6,323 nt of DNA from Thiobacillus sp. Lineage in GTDB: Bacteria; Pseudomonadota; Gammaproteobacteria; Burkholderiales; Thiobacillaceae. Shown here piece after piece: positions 5,670 through 6,323 of this stretch. The notes under the pieces were generated by a model that searched no databases, was not told the origin of the DNA, and was given only the letters and a program-made list of their open reading frames with translations. Each line of letters begins with the position of its first letter. Position 1 is the stretch's first letter. The stretch spans positions 1-6,323 of the forward strand of contig DONB01000136.1 of assembly GCA_003510325.1 (NCBI GenBank), written 5' to 3'. A program made the position numbers and the translations under genes.

Positions 5670-6083
5670 TCAGTAATTGAGGCGGATCGTCACGTCGGCA
5701 CCGCTTTCCGGAACCGTGATGGCGGCATCCTTGAAAGCAGGTTTTCCGCTGACCGCCGGGTTGTTCGACAGGCCCCATCCCTCCTGCGGGATCATGCCCA
5801 GGAAGCGGTTGAGTTCGCCGTTGCCGTCCTCGTCGTGATACGCCATTACGGCGTACTGGCCCGGCTTCAGGCCTACGAGCGCAAGGGTGGATTGGCCCGC
5901 TGGCAGGTGATGACGCGCACTGGCGCGCGCTTCCCTGGGAAAGCCTTCCGCGCCGCCGAACACCAGCACGGTGAGCGGGCCGCCGCCGGCCTTGGCGCCG
6001 TCGAGGGTGACGTTCAGGGTGGCAGCCTCTGCGGCCGGCAGGCACAGAAACAACGGCAAGGCAAAATAGCAGGCATTCAGCAT
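5670..6083 (-). CDS. Secreted DUF2141 family protein
   Basis: This 137-residue protein has a probable Sec signal peptide: a hydrophobic stretch (about 5-18) and AEA before a likely cleavage after residue 20. The N-region lacks a basic residue, which is unusual. The mature part is a small beta-rich domain. Its strongest signature is YAVMAYHDEDGNGELNRF (77-94), followed by LGMIPQEGWGLSNNP (95-109), the conserved core of DUF2141 proteins. The D84, D86 and N88 spacing resembles a calcium-binding loop but lacks the final acidic residue of an EF-hand. The function is unknown; a periplasmic location is expected. The start at 6083 has an AAGGAG site overlapping the cydB stop. The gene lies between cydB and cydX, an unusual place, so it is very likely cotranscribed and co-translated with the bd oxidase. 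Confidence 0.88.
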   Translation of the reverse strand: MLNACYFALPLFLCLPAAEAATLNVTLDGAKAGGGPLTVLVFGGAEGFPREARASARHHLPAGQSTLALVGLKPGQYAVMAYHDEDGNGELNRFLGMIPQEGWGLSNNPAVSGKPAFKDAAITVPESGADVTIRLNY

Positions 6084-6089
6084 GGCGTT

Positions 6090-6095
6090 CTCCTT
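6090..6095 (-). promoter_or_regulatory. Ribosome-binding site of the DUF2141 gene overlapping the cydB stop
   Basis: The minus strand reads TATTAAGGAGAACGCCATG. The TAA stop of cydB (6096-6094) overlaps the AAGGAG site, and the ATG follows 6 bases after the site. This suggests coupling of the DUF2141 product to CydB synthesis. Confidence 0.8.
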
Positions 6096-6323
6096 AATAG
6101 ACCGACTTGTCGTTGGCGGCGACGTATTCGGTCGTCACCTTGCCCCACATCACCTTGTAGGCCCATGCGGTGTAGAAAACGATCAGCGGCATGAAGATCA
6201 CGGTGGCGCCGAGCATGAGGCCGAGCGTGAGGTGCGAGGACACCGCGTCGTAGGCGGTGAGGCTGGAGCGCGGGTCGAGCGAGGACGGCATGACGAAGGG
6301 AAACATCGACACGCCCGCGGTGC
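6094..6323 (-). CDS. cydB: Cytochrome bd quinol oxidase subunit II (CydB), C-terminal part only
   Basis: Only the last 76 or so residues are in the window; the gene continues past the right edge and the frame is open there, so the GTG at 6312 is not a start. The segment TAGVSMFPFVMPSSLDPRSSLT, then DAVSSHLTLGLML, followed by a last membrane helix (VIFMPLIVFYTAWAYKVMWGKV) and a short polar tail ending KSVY, is the typical C-terminus of CydB. CydB pairs with CydA, the heme-bearing subunit, to form a membrane oxidase that takes electrons from quinol and reduces O2 to water. cydA is expected just outside the window. It is the most upstream visible gene of the minus-strand cluster. Confidence 0.95.
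   Translation of the reverse strand, partial: TAGVSMFPFVMPSSLDPRSSLTAYDAVSSHLTLGLMLGATVIFMPLIVFYTAWAYKVMWGKVTTEYVAANDKSVY

Noticed and set aside
5521..6045. A 174-codon open frame ending at the cydX stop
   Set aside because: The upstream part lies on top of the DUF2141 gene in another frame and has no family features. The true product starts at 5658 with the CydX N-terminus and its own ribosome-binding site.
1801..6083. UGA stops of the minus-strand genes as possible selenocysteine codons
   Set aside because: selB and selC made this worth checking. The DUF2141, CydX, flavoprotein, YbgE and aminotransferase products all end at natural family lengths, and I see no conserved extension or convincing SECIS hairpin after the UGA codons.

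Overview
This is a GC-rich, gene-dense window from a respiring proteobacterium, most likely a betaproteobacterium. That placement rests on base composition, the style of the SelB and CydB proteins, and Shine-Dalgarno-led, tightly packed genes; it is not tested by any search. No mobile element, CRISPR array or rRNA is visible.

Left part, plus strand (1-1666): the 3' four-fifths of selB, the selenocysteine-specific elongation factor (5' end outside the window), followed after only 5 bases by selC, the selenocysteine tRNA with anticodon UCA. The cell therefore probably makes selenoproteins, but none is encoded here. Positions 1667-1800 separate this pair from a convergent minus-strand cluster and hold no gene.

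Right part, all minus strand, read from 6323 down to 1801: the 3' end of cydB (cytochrome bd quinol oxidase subunit II), a secreted DUF2141 protein, a 45-residue CydX small subunit, a sulfide:quinone oxidoreductase-like flavoprotein, a YbgE-family membrane protein, a group II truncated hemoglobin, a ZIP-family metal transporter and a histidinol-phosphate-aminotransferase-like PLP enzyme. From cydB to the globin all gaps are 31 bases or less. At several junctions the stop codon of one gene overlaps or touches the ribosome-binding site of the next, so this looks like one operon with translational coupling. A 63-base gap precedes the ZIP gene and may hold a weak promoter; the ZIP gene and the aminotransferase gene are again coupled.

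Reading of the cluster (inference): an extended bd-oxidase operon. The flavoprotein could pass electrons to quinone, the bd oxidase would use the quinol to reduce O2, CydX and YbgE are accessory membrane proteins, and the globin would handle O2 or NO. The roles of the DUF2141 protein, the metal transporter and the aminotransferase are open. The most noteworthy points are the DUF2141 gene between cydB and cydX, the flavoprotein that keeps only one cysteine of the SQR redox pair, the Cys-containing tail of CydX, and the metal-ligand-rich segments in the neighbouring globin and transporter.
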